Shown here: positions 1 through 10,319 of the stretch, piece after piece
Numbering within the stretch: the first letter of the stretch is position 1
How the letters are laid out: every line of letters starts with the position of its first letter
DNA from: Oegoconia quadripuncta
Lineage: Eukaryota > Arthropoda > Insecta > Lepidoptera > Autostichidae
DNA: 64,000 nucleotides
Assembly (NCBI GenBank): GCA_949316235.1
Contig: OX438749.1
Location: 11,798,914-11,862,913 of the forward strand
Direction of reading: 5' to 3'
The notes under the pieces: generated by a model
Database searches by the model: none
Told to the model about the DNA's origin: nothing
The model's input: the letters and a program-made list of their open reading frames with translations, nothing else
Made by a program: the position numbers and the translations under genes

Positions 1-74
1 GTTTGAGGTCATGTCGACGATTGGAGTGTATTGTTATAGTGTGTATATTATTCATTTATTTTTCTTCTTTTCAG

Positions 75-239
75 ACTTTGAAAGTATCGTTCCGCTCCAA
101 GGCCTCCTGGGGTCCTCGGTCGCCTTCTGTGCGTAGAGATTGGGTCCTGTTCAAGCAGGCTGCGAAAGAAGAACGCGGCGTCCGCAGCAAATTAGGCCAC
201 ATCGGGATGAGTCTGATAGGTGGCTACGGCCGAAAGTAG
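75..239 (+). CDS. Gene A: last exon of a sodium-dependent nutrient amino acid transporter (SLC6/NAT), partial
   Basis: This is the terminal coding exon of an SLC6 transporter whose other exons lie left of the window. A pyrimidine-rich tract and CAG end at 74; the exon opens in phase 0 with TLKVSFRSKASWGPR and runs 54 codons to TAG at 237-239. It lines up with the last exons of gene B ([15 protein letters not shown]) and gene C ([15 protein letters not shown]), including the W-x-x-F-K/R motif (DWVLFKQAA) seen in the cytoplasmic tail of insect NAAT1-type proteins. The tail is short and ends GGYGRK, without the proline-rich extension of gene B. It contains no membrane span, so function is inferred only from homology to the two neighbours. 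Confidence 0.85.
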   Translation, partial: TLKVSFRSKASWGPRSPSVRRDWVLFKQAAKEERGVRSKLGHIGMSLIGGYGRK

Positions 240-785
240 GACACATACTTAGATATTAACACTTCGATACGAGTACCTACAAGTTACAGATATTGACGAT
301 CAAAGTAGATGTATGTACATCTACAAAAGAATCGATGTAAATTGTGATCAATCAAAATCCCACATTTTATCTAACATAAGTGTTTAGATCTTACAGCGAT
401 GAAGTTCTTACCCCATATTGTTCTTGTTATTTGCTCTCTTTTCAATTTTAACGGTTTCTAGTTCAATGTTACGATTGTTTAATTGACGAATTATAAAATA
501 TTTCACTGAACTGTATCACTGAGCTTTTGTGGTGATTCTACATATGTAGCGATATCACATATAGTGGCATTTATGACCTATAAATAAAGAACTTAATGTA
601 AATAGTTATTTAATAAGCTAGGCTGTGCATACAATCAGTACAACATAATATTAGTGACTAATTAATTTAAAGTAATTACCTCTATTTTTTATATTTATTA
701 TTGCAATAAAATGTTTTAATAAAGATAATATTTTTACTTCCACCTCGATATTTTTAATTCTCAAAGAGTTAAGATAATAAAAAAT
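240..785 (+). other. 3' UTR and downstream flank of gene A, with poly(A) signals
   Basis: AATAAA hexamers occur at 583-588, 705-710 and 718-723. Blocks of this segment recur downstream of gene B (26990-27770): for example ACAGATATTGACGATCAAAG, TTATCTAACATAAGTGTTTA and GGCTGTGCATACAATCAGTA. The similarity shows that the duplication that made A and B included the 3' flank. Confidence 0.7.
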
Positions 786-789
786 AAGG

Positions 790-2440
790 GACACAACAAC
801 ACAACCTCTCGCCTAACTTATTTTCAGCTGCGGTATCCAATAATGTGAGATCGTGAACTCTGCGACCTGATGCAAGTAAAATTGTTGCACATCTACGAGA
901 CACCTCAAATAAATTTAAATCTTCAGAAAAATTTTCTTTTAACCAATCTATAAATTGACAAGGATTCCAAACCGGGCTTTAGGATTTTTGTATTGAAATG
1001 GCTTTCAAGTTATGTCTTATGTATAATATCGTCGCTTAATTTTCTATCGATATAGGGTTCACAAAAGGTTGAAAGAACTGATTTATGTAACGCTATTGTA
1101 TTATAAGAAAGTCCCTCCTCGGTGGATATGTTTGCAAGAAACTGTGCTAGGTCTTTAGGAGTTGGATTATAAAAATTTATGTTATGGGCGATACACGTTT
1201 CCAAGCGGGGCGATAGGAAACCTAAGTGGATTTTCGCCAACTCGACTTAATTAATTTTCTCGCGTCATCCGACGGGAGTTAAGAGGGACTCCCACCCCCA
1301 AATAGCCATGCCTCCAGCTCTAGATCTGCTAAGTCTGGCGGATTTTCAAACGGTGGCATAGAGCTCGTGCACGTAGATCGGTTCGCCAAATCGTTTCCAT
1401 CTCGGAGCTATGATAATGAACATCCCCTGCGATATGTTCAGGTGTTGTAATACCCTGGGAATTAGGGACAGCGGAGGAAACACCCAAGCAAGCTGATAGT
1501 TCCAATGTCGACTGAACACATTGTAGAATTTGGCTTTGGGGTCTCTTGGGTCCATATGACATAATGATGAACTACATGAGCTCGATCTGATGCGAAAAGG
1601 TCTATTAATGAGGTTCCCCACCTTCGAAAAATTTACCGACACATACACGACGACAGATGCCATTTGGATAAGTCTTTGCCTCTCAATAACCGATCTGCAA
1701 TCGTATTTTAAGCTCCTGGTAGATGCTGCGTCTAAAAACTGACTCCTAGGGAATTGGCAAATAAGACAATCCTTCGAGCCTCCTCTAACAGTGACAGCGA
1801 TCTGGTTCCTCTTTCGTTTTTAAATATGCCAATGCTGCCCAGTTGTCCGACGGCAGATGACCGTTCGAATCACGAATGACATGACGGCAGGCTGTTAGAG
1901 CGCTGAAAACTGAATGAAGCTCTTTTCGATAGGAATGCCAAGTTTCTTGCTCCTCGTTCCATCTTGTCCAGTCGTTCATTAGTGCGCATCAGCCAAAATT
2001 GGCTGCATCGGTGGTTTATTTTATTTTATTTTTATTTTATTGATAATACAGAATCAACAGCATCATTATAAAAAATATAACATAACTTCGATATCAGAGG
2101 TTTTTGTTGTATCTCCGAGCTTTTGTTCACATTCTTTAACCACCATCTCAGATCGTCTCTTACAGGCAGGGAGACTTCGAAGATGGCAGGGACTTGACCG
2201 CTGGATCTTGCAACTTAATATTTTCAGTTGACGACAATGCAGCCGAAATTGGGATCGACAAACCCTGCAAAATTCAATCTCCATAGGAGGGACTTCACTC
2301 ACTTGGGAGAGCGCACACCTCTCCAGAAACCGAGTCACTTCTTGGCATATCTTTGTAATTTTCTGATCCGGCAAAAACTTTCGATTGGCGTTCGTATTCC
2401 AGCAAACGCCAGCAAACATTTTTGGTAATTCAAGTTCCAT
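790..2440 (-). mobile_element. Decayed DIRS-type (tyrosine recombinase) retrotransposon
   Basis: Read on the minus strand, the pieces appear in DIRS order. Positions 2440-2066 resemble the end of the reverse transcriptase (FAGVCWNTNANRKFLP, then KITKICQEVTRFLERCALS). Positions 1979-1785 resemble RNase H (WHSYRKELHSVFSALTACRH). Positions 1663-1346 carry the following region (WNYQLAWVFPPLSLIPRVLQ). Positions 1240-790 resemble the N-terminal and middle part of the tyrosine recombinase (PTPKDLAQFLANISTEEGLS; further on SIYRLVK and ASGR-like remains). Stops and frameshifts break every part, so it is a dead relic. Family assignment is from remembered DIRS motifs. Confidence 0.7.
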
Positions 2441-2454
2441 CCTAGGTATTACAG

Positions 2455-2540
2455 TACATCGATTATACTGGATGAGTTTTTTTACCGTAAGGAAAAAAAT
2501 AGGGCATATTATGTAAGTGAAATAGAAGGTATTGGCATAG
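2455..2540. repeat. Uncharacterised interspersed repeat, copy 1
   Basis: A segment starting TACTGGATGAGTTTTTTTAC and continuing to AAGTGAAATAGAAG recurs with few changes at about 35812-35900. Nothing else was recognised between 2441 and 2850. Confidence 0.5.
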
Positions 2541-2852
2541 ATAGTTTAATTATTTTTTTCGAGTCATCATCGCTGCTTGTCTTTCGCTGGAAAGTACTTC
2601 ATACATGACGAGGACATTAGTATTCGAATCCAAACTGTTAACACATAAACTAAATTATTGATTACACAGTTTTCTGTCTAAGTTAATTAAAATAGTTTTT
2701 ACAATAATAAGATTTTTATTTATTGAGATTTTTAACGCGCTTTTATTAGTTTCACTTGTAACTATATAAACAAATCTAGATAAATATTTGAAACCTTGGA
2801 AGTGTACCTACGTAGGTAGGTAATCCGAATCACAAAACAATAATTCGGTACC

Positions 2853-3171
2853 TTTTTTTTATGCACAACGGGTTGGTACTTGACAATCACACCTGATGGT
2901 AAGTGAAGATAAGGTCGAAGGGAGAAGCGTACTGACCCGGAAACCCGAACACATTTGGGGGATTGGCTATCTTATCTCTGACAACCGGAACACAGCAATG
3001 CTAAACACATTGCTGCTTGGCGGCAGATTTAGATGGTGGTAGCTAGCCAGGCGGACAGTTAAAATGCCCTACCACCAACCAAACCGAGTACTTAAACGTG
3101 TACCCCGCTGGGGATCGAACCCGCGACCTCCGAATCGTAAACCCAATGTTGTTTACATTGAGCCACGGAGG
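2853..3171 (-). repeat. tRNA-derived SINE (family 1), complete copy
   Basis: On the minus strand it begins with a tRNA-like head: A-box-like TGGCTCAATG and B-box GGTTCGATCCC. It continues through a conserved body (GGTTGGTGGTAGGGCATTTT; AGATAAGATAGCCA) and ends in an A-rich tail after AACCCGTTGTGCAT. Other copies lie at 18219, 22344, 31009/32397 and 59161. Head and body positions match those copies along the whole length. Confidence 0.8.
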
Positions 3172-3296
3172 TACCTATTTTTCCCTCGCATACAATCTGT
3201 TGGCTTCATCCGAATTCTGCTCAAATTCCATGACCAACTTCTTATTACGAGTAAGTAACGACTCACCGGATCTTTCCAAGCGTAGGTCGACATCTC

Positions 3297-3513
3297 TTCT
3301 AACTAATATTTATAAATGTGAAAGTTTGGAAGTTTGTTTATTTGTTGCTCAATCACGGCGAAACAGATGAACGGATTTGGATGAAATTTGGATTAAGACA
3401 TAGAATCAGATATTTTTTTCCCGATAAAATGAGTAGTTCCCGCGGGATAAACAATCTTCCGCGATAAAGTTTTTCTACGCAGGCGAAGCCGCGGGCGTAA
3501 AGCTAGTAGCCTT
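3297..3513 (+). mobile_element. Lep1-like non-autonomous Helitron repeat
   Basis: It reads AACTAATATTTATAAATGTG, then GGCGAAACAGATGAACGGAT, and ends GCCGCGGGCGTAAAGCTAGT. This is the pattern of the Lep1 family, common in Lepidoptera. Related copies are at 39155 and 48350. Confidence 0.75.
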
Positions 3514-3754
3514 ATATTCGTAAACCAATAATCGTTCGTGATAATAGATAATCAAAGTCACTCACGCTAACTGATATCATTGATTGGTTTTGTACACTCT
3601 TTGGTTGATATGCTAAGTCGTGGTCCGTCTCCTTTGACAGCTCGTAGCAAAGACTAAAAAAAATTGTGCTATAATTCTGTGACTAAAGTTTAGACGGTCA
3701 TTTGACTATAAAAATTTAATATCCATGCATCTGGCATACAAATAGATTGAAATT

Positions 3755-3833
3755 TAAAGATTGACGCCATTGTGAAGTCTCCAACCCGCATTGGGCCAGC
3801 GTGGTGGACTATGGCCTATATCGACGATATTTG
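3755..3833 (+). repeat. SINE family 3 tail fragment
   Basis: The sequence TCTCCAACCCGCATTGGGCC and the following CAGCGTGGTGGACTATG repeat the body of the SINE at 11081-11375. Only this part is present. Confidence 0.5.
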
Positions 3834-4090
3834 ACGACCTGTTTGGTGTAGTGGTTAGCAACTCTGGCCACTATACCAAAAGGTTGAGGGTTCGAATCCC
3901 GCTAGGGGCATATGTTTGTGTGATGAATACGGTCATTTGTACCCGAGTTATGGCTGTTTTATTTATAAAAAGTATTTACTTACCAAAAAAAATTATTTAT
4001 GTAGTATATCAACCATCTGGTATCCACAACACAAGCCTATAGTTGCTTACTGTGGAACTATATGGCGCTGTGTGTATGTCTGAAGAATTT
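3834..4090 (+). repeat. tRNA-derived SINE (family 2)
   Basis: The head (TTTGGTGTAGTGGTTAGCAA, then B-box GGTTCGAATCCCGC) looks like a tRNA, but the anticodon arm does not form a proper tRNA. The body runs through TGTTTGTGTGATGAATACGG to ATGGCGCTGTGTGTATGTCT. Copies are at 23278, 30560, 48590 and 58606. Confidence 0.75.
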
Positions 4091-4106
4091 TTTTTTTTTA
4101 TTTATA

Positions 4107-5142
4107 CAGGGCGTCCCACGGCTATGCCACATGGAGGGAAAGTACCTTGAATTTTGTAAATGGAACATTTTACTGAAAGAAGACATTATTTTAATTTAAA
4201 AAACAATTTAAACTGCATTCATAGATTTTTAAATAAGTACATGGTTGAACCGGGAATCGAACCCTTTATTTATAAAAAAAAATTACCATGTAGCTTTATC
4301 ATACCGATCGAAAGGCTTCATCATAAGGATTATTTTTTGCTAAATAACATAGTGTCAGAAATAAAAGGAAGATCACGAATTTTAACATTAGATGTGCAAT
4401 TGTGTTCAGAAAAATGAAAAGCTGACATTGCCGTAAGGACATACAACTGACATTATCATTACTAATACTAATTATCCACTCGAGAAGTATGCATCATTTC
4501 CCTATTATAATTTAAGTTCATGATAAAATGATAAAGAGATACGTAATTAGTAAGTAGGTACCTGGTTGTATGCCGTATCCTGAATCTGCCAAAAGACGCG
4601 TAAATGATTTTCTCCATCGCAATGCGGCTGGCTGATTAGATTTTTTTTTATGGGGTTATGTAAAAAATTTAGTTTACAAGAACCAGTATCAAAGTGTCCA
4701 CGAGCTACAAACAGAACTTCGACGTATTATTCTAAATATCTACCACAACATGATCAAAAAATCGACAGGGAGCGAAATAATCAAAAGAGTGCGACTTTGT
4801 ATTGAACAGGAAGGGGCTCATTTTGAGTATTTGATAAATTGATTAATTTTGTATTAAAAATGTTAAAATTCATGGTCTTCCTTTTATTTCTGACACTATG
4901 TTATTTAGCAAAAAATAATCCTTATGATGAAGCCTTTCGATCGGTATGATAAAGCTACATGGTATTTTTTTTTTTATAAATAAAGGGTTCGATTCCCGGT
5001 TCAACCATGTACTTATTTAAAAATCTATGAATGCAGTTTAAATTGTTTTTTAAATTAAAATAATGTCTTCTTTCAGTAAAATGTTCCATCTACAAAATTC
5101 AAGGTACTTTCCCTCCATGTGGCATAGCCGTGGGACGCCCTG
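4107..5142. mobile_element. Foldback DNA transposon with 281-bp terminal inverted repeats (Tc1/mariner superfamily, non-autonomous)
   Basis: The two arms, 4107-4387 and 4861-5142, are near-perfect inverted copies. The ends read CAGGGCGTCCCA and are flanked on both sides by TA, the target duplication of the Tc1/mariner superfamily. The core carries the tail of a decayed transposase (4636-4842). Each arm contains a sequence matching a pol III B box (GGGTTCGATTCCCGGTTC). A second, differently sized member lies at 47208-48000. Confidence 0.8.
4636..4842 (+). pseudogene. Tc1/IS630-type transposase C-terminal relic
   Basis: Inside the foldback element the plus strand reads FFLWGYVKNLVYKNQY, then VHELQTELRRII, then RLCIEQEGAHFEYL before TGA at 4840-4842. 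This matches the end of insect IS630/Tc1-type transposases, where F-x-WGY-x-K and a cysteine-glutamate-x-x-G-x-HFE ending recur. A stop replaces the residue after the catalytic-region aspartate, and everything upstream is lost. Confidence 0.65.
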
Positions 5143-5144
5143 TA

Positions 5145-6239
5145 TATCCCTGTTTATGGGCTGATGTTGATGATTATATATGTAGCAATGTAGCAATATG
5201 GAGGATCACGTAACCGTGCCGTTTTCAAGGATACTAGCACCACCAGGTTCACTCTTACACTCAAGCGTCTTCAAACCGCTCAGCCAGCTCTGGTGGTTAG
5301 GTGAAGATAATTTGACGCTTAAGTGTGAGGTATTGAGCACGCCTAACACTTCCACTGCCGAATTCAGCTTGAAATACTAAGGTTGACCTTAGCACTTCAT
5401 TCGTTTAGGAGGTACACGCTGATGATGCAACAAAATAAAATCTCTATTTAATTCTATTATTATGAGTTTTTATGGTTTTTGAGCTTAATTTGAATTAGGA
5501 ATATGGAGAATTGTCAGTGTCAGTGGAAAAAAGAAAAGTACTTGATATATCACAATTTGGTGATATGGTTGTGTAGAATATGATAAAATATTTATATAAA
5601 GTGAAAAAGTGGATTAATTTAAATACAAGAATATTTCACTACCAGTTCTGAAGATCCTTTTACTAAGAAAGAACTTGAGCATTCTGCTACTTGTGGATTT
5701 GCCAAGGCCTAAAGTACACTTGTCACTGCGAGGCCTAGTGACATTTGTGAATTACTCTACTCAAACTGGATTCTGATGGTAAATACAAAAAAGCTTACAA
5801 AGTGTGCATTTGTGAACCTTCTGTTTGCTATTGGATTTTGGTTTTGGCCACTTCTCGGGATACGTGCAAATTGTACAATTATTTTTGTCACAAAAATTAT
5901 TGAACTTTTATTTACAGGTAGGTATGTGCATAATTGGTTGTTTTAAAGTAAATTACATCAATATTGTTTAATTTATTGAGTTTTAAGTTGCGAAGATAAT
6001 TAAATAGTGACGGTAATGAGAATTGCTTAGATGGTAAACAATAGTATTTAAATTATACTTTCTTATCAGATAGACGATCTACCAAAACAGATAAATAAAA
6101 ATAGTGTAATCAGTCGTACCATAGATATAGCAATACTACACCGAGCATCGGCAACGCCCACAACCATGCCAATAATTAGGCAACATCAAAAACCGATATT
6201 GATGATCTGTAATATAATTGATATAATCTGAATATATCA
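5145..6239. other. Intergenic stretch without a recognisable gene
   Basis: Positions 5198-5400 form a GC-richer block that ends in an imperfect inverted motif around CTCAAGCGTC and GACGCTTAAG; it may be a decayed small element. From 5400 to 6239 only AT-rich sequence with no supported coding region is visible. Confidence 0.4.
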
Positions 6240-8010
6240 ATGGCAAATGCTGAATTGATGGATTTATTGACGGAGGATGATGAACACAAGGACCGGATCG
6301 AGGACTCCACAATTACAGATCCACCTAACTCTCAAATATGAAATAGTGGAAAGAAATATTATAAATTGTATTAAGTCTTATCATAGTGGGCAATTTGTTA
6401 GGTTTCCTCTACCTGAGAAAACAGTTTCATTTCAAATTAACACGAGACCCATCACTGAAACTCAGATTAAAACATTTAAAGAATTCTTATTAAATATTAT
6501 TTTTAATATTGATCTCGTACACCATGACCCAAATCATAATTTTGCAGATTTTTTACATTCGTAACCAACGATTTTGGCAACATTTTTAAAACCAAAAAAA
6601 TAAATTCAACGATTGGGCTAAGAAAAGTAGGGACACACTTTATGATTTATATGAGCAAAGATCTTAATATAATATTGATAATCAAGATCCAGATTTTAAG
6701 GGGCATGTAAAAAGGTATTCACAATTTTTTAAAAAGGTTTGTGTTAGTGCTAAGTCAAATGGCATAGGCACAACATCAGAAATTCGTCTAACACACAAAA
6801 AGCTGTTTGGAATGTAATAAATACCGAAACAGGCGAAGTTAGGCCGGGTAAACATAATTATACAATTGCAACAGATACCGATGTAATAAGCTCAGGCAGT
6901 GAAGTCGCAAATACATTTGAATGTTTTTACTGATATCCCGTTTAAAGTTATCTAAAACAAAATTAAATGCTACTCTAGCAGAAGCAGGAATGGAAAATGT
7001 TAAAAGTAGTCCTGAGCAATTTAAGTTTCATCATGTTGATCCTCAAACTATTGTTAAGACTTTTAAATCTCCCAAAGAAAGAACGCTGAGGATCTTTGGC
7101 GTTTACCAGTACGGCTGGTTAACTCTGTGATAGCTTTACTGGCCTCCCCTCTGTCACATTTGTTTAATAAGTGTACTAAGAAGCGGAATCTTTCCGGATC
7201 TAATGAAAATTAGTAAAGTAGTCCCATTATTTAAATCAGGGGACAACAAGGACCCAGGTAATTTCAGACCAGTATCTGTTCTTCCAGTATTCAGTAAAAT
7301 TTTTGAAAAGATCATGTTAACCCAAATGCTTTCACATTTTAATGTTAATAATTTGTTCCATCATCAGCAATTTAGCTTTACCAAAGGAAGAAATACTGTT
7401 GATGCGGAAGTTAGCTTAATTAAACACATTTTAATGTCTGGGAATGATCCCAAAATGCAATTGGTATCTTTTGCGATCTATCAAAAGCGTTTGACTGCGT
7501 TGATCACAAAACCTTATTAATGAAATTGAAACATTACGGATTTAAAAATGACAGCCTTAGCTTAATTTAATCATATTTAGAAAAAAGGATAGATAGATGT
7601 AAATGGCATAAGATCACCAGGATCTCAAGTAAGGATAGGCGTACCACAGGGCTCAATATTAGGCCCTTGTTTGTTTCTAGTGTACATAAATGATCTACCA
7701 TTTATGGTCCGTAGATTGACCGAGATTGTACTATTTGCTGATGTTACATCTTTAGTGTTTAAAGTTGACAGGAAAGACAATGTTCTTGACAAGGTGAATA
7801 GTGCTCTAAAGTCAATTTACGATGGTTCACAGCCAATAACTTGGTTTTAAATGCTAAGAAAACAAAACGCATAAATTTCCGCCTTCCAAATGTAAGAAAA
7901 ATTGATAGTAATATTGTAATTGATCAAGATGAAGTGGAATTAGTAGATGCAACAGTCTTTTTAGGAATTACGCTTGACTCCAAGCTTCAATTTGGACCAA
8001 GCATCTGTGG
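6240..8010 (+). mobile_element. Decayed jockey-like LINE (endonuclease-RT linker and reverse transcriptase)
   Basis: Broken reading frames follow the order of a jockey-like ORF2. Linker remains such as HHDPNHNFADFLHS (6520-6560) come first, then TEDLW-like remains near 7090, then the RT start (VVPLFKSGDNKDPGNFRPVS, 7215-7275). After that come FTKGRNTVDAEV (7375-7410), the palm motif PQGSILGPCLFLVYIND (7635-7700), and a damaged FADD motif (LFADV, near 7730). The copy ends near 8010. It belongs to the same lineage as the copy at 31042-32392. Many frameshifts make it inactive. Confidence 0.75.
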
Positions 8011-9474
8011 GTTTCTTACACCGCTTCTTTTCCCACAGATGATTTCCCTTTCCGAAGCGGTGGTAGCTTGGACATACTGACTGACCGAAAAATGCTTAAG
8101 CCCTATTTTCATTTCCAATAGATTTAAATTGGCATTCAACAAATGATATCATGTATCTTACGTTGACACAAACGCTTGAAGTTTGAAGAAGTTTGAAGTT
8201 TGTAGTTACTACTTTTTTACGTTTTTAATTTTTCCAATAAATTGTGAATAATAATATTGATTCCGTCAAGTTATTATCCACTTGTGGTTAAGTAGATAAC
8301 AACTACAGCGAAATAATATTACAATTAAATGCGTCAATAAACATTGAACCATAACTACAAATCGTTGGGAAATTGAGATTGTAGTCAAATGCGAATCCAG
8401 TTAACACACAAACATAACGCGTATAACACAAAATAAAGTTCTAAATTAATCTACAAAACCGTACTAAAAATATTACAGTGGAAACCAAACTCGGCTTTCT
8501 GGCATAAACATAAATCATATTTTAATTATTATAGGTCGTTATATCTTAAAAATAGAAATACAAAGTATTATGTCAACATTAATAGTCAAGATGGATAATT
8601 GAAGCCCGCAATGGCCATCTAAAGTCAATTTTTAGGTTTTTTGATAATTTGATTCCAATGGCACACATTATTGAATCTTAATGATTTTCTTAAAATAGCT
8701 GATGCTATAATTAACAGATATCATGTCAGTATCTATATGGAGGATGCAACTGTTCCATTAGCCAGAGAAATTATTGTTGTATTTGAAATGCAGTTAAACA
8801 TCAATTATGGATAGCGTTCCAAAACAAGAGGAACAAGAGCCAATCTTGGCCCATTATTGTATGTGCAAAACTGGGGCCAGAACTAAACAGAACAGAACAG
8901 AAATAGCTGAATACGGCATTATTAAACTACATACTGGTCTGTGCGAATACTTATGCACGCTAAACTAAGATAAAAGTGGACATTTGTTAAAAATGTATAT
9001 TCTATAAATATGTAAATATTTACATATTTATAGATATGTATTTGTTTATAGATTTACAGTGTTATAATCTATATAGATTGATAAGATTTAACCTGTAACG
9101 CAAACCTGTAGCACCCCTAGAGACTTTTTTTCAGGACTCTGACATCTATAACATATCACAATCTAAGGATATTTAACTGAAACCACATTTTCCATACTTT
9201 AGATCCTGCTCCTTCATATACGAGGGAAGGCCTAAATCTCTGCAGTGGGATTACGGGCTGATGATGATGAGATCCTTGGTCCTTAGCGTTTTTTTTTTGT
9301 AATTATGGTAAACAGCAGAATTTCATTACATGTTTATATGATTGGTTTGTTGTTAAAAGAGGATAAGCCTCTAGATATATATAGATAGATTTGTTTGATC
9401 AATTTATCGAAATCGTTATTTCCTACTTGCTTCTTTCTAGTCGCATTTTTTACCGTTTATACTATTTTACATTT
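8011..9474. other. Upstream region of gene B, no gene recognised
   Basis: This AT-rich region should contain part of the promoter or 5' exons of gene B, but no start exon could be supported. No exon similar to the N-terminal exon of gene C (42597-42737) was found. A fragment at 9185-9265 (CTCCTTCATATACGAGGGAA, then CTGCAGTGGGATTACGGGCT) matches the tail of the SINE at 11081. Confidence 0.4.
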
Positions 9475-9790
9475 AGAACTGAACATAGGCCTCCCCCATA
9501 GATTTCCAAAATGACTGGTTGGAAGCGGCCTGAATAAAACGATTGCCCGCGACGTTCATTAGGTCGCCGTCCACTTTGTATGGAGTTCTACGATGCGCAT
9601 GGCGGTGCCTAATCTCTGCTAAATGCCATTCCGATCATCAGTGCCACTTCATCTTGACCTATGTCGGTTACTTTCGTTCTTTTTCGGATTTCTTAATTCG
9701 ATGTCGTAGTGAAATGCTGAGCATCGCCCTCTCCATAGCGTAATCTTGAATTTTCTTATGAGGCCCGTAGTGAGAGACTACGTTTCGTGC
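9475..9790 (-). mobile_element. Non-LTR retrotransposon C-terminal fragment
   Basis: On the minus strand remains such as EIRKRTKVTDIGQDEVAL, then QSGRRPNERRGQSF, resemble the end of endonuclease/reverse transcriptase proteins frequent in Lepidoptera. The frame is broken by stops. A plus-strand relative is at 40940-41290. Confidence 0.5.
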
Positions 9791-10039
9791 CATATATAAT
9801 GACTGGTAACACTTAAAGACTCTCATCTTTAATAATAATAATAAATAATTTATTTTTTATACAACCCATAGATACATACCTTACAGACATACATAATTTA
9901 ATTTAAGCCTGAAGTATTTTGAACGAGAAGACGTTGCACAGTTTTCCGGACGCTACTCATCGGAGATATTACAATAATAAATAGATAATAATTACGGTTT
10001 TATTTATTATTTTATCGGGGCTATATTTATCTATTCAAG

Positions 10040-10319
10040 GATGATCAAGAAGAAGAACATGAAGACGACCATCCGCATAGAGCAACATGGGGCAGCAACC
10101 TCGAATTCCTTATGTCCTGCATCGCCAATTCTGTTGGTCTGGGCAACGTGTGGCGGTTTCCATTCATCGCTTACCAGAACGGTGCCGGTGCCTTCCTGAT
10201 TCCCTACATCATCGTATTGCTCTTGATCGGAAAACCCATGTACTACCTTGAAACAGTATTAGGACAATTCAGTTCAAGAAATTCGGTCCAAGTGTGGGCA
10301 TTAGCTCCGGCTATGAAAG
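10040..10319 (+). CDS. Gene B exon: acidic N-terminus, TM1, TM2
   Basis: The acceptor is CAAG at 10036-10039 and the donor is AAAG/GTTAAC. Phase is 0 in and 1 out. It encodes [22 protein letters not shown]1 ([18 protein letters not shown]) and TM2 ([16 protein letters not shown], ending GQFSS). It corresponds to the gene C exon at 44540-44801. Confidence 0.88.

Noticed and set aside
3834..3910. tRNA gene
   Set aside because: A- and B-box motifs are present, but the anticodon arm does not fold properly and the same head with a long body recurs at 23278, 30560 and 58606; it is a SINE. The same holds for the heads at 11081 and 18219.
8740..8785. Candidate start exon of gene B (MEDATVPLAREII)
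   Set aside because: The only possible donor is poor and nothing supports the junction with 10040.
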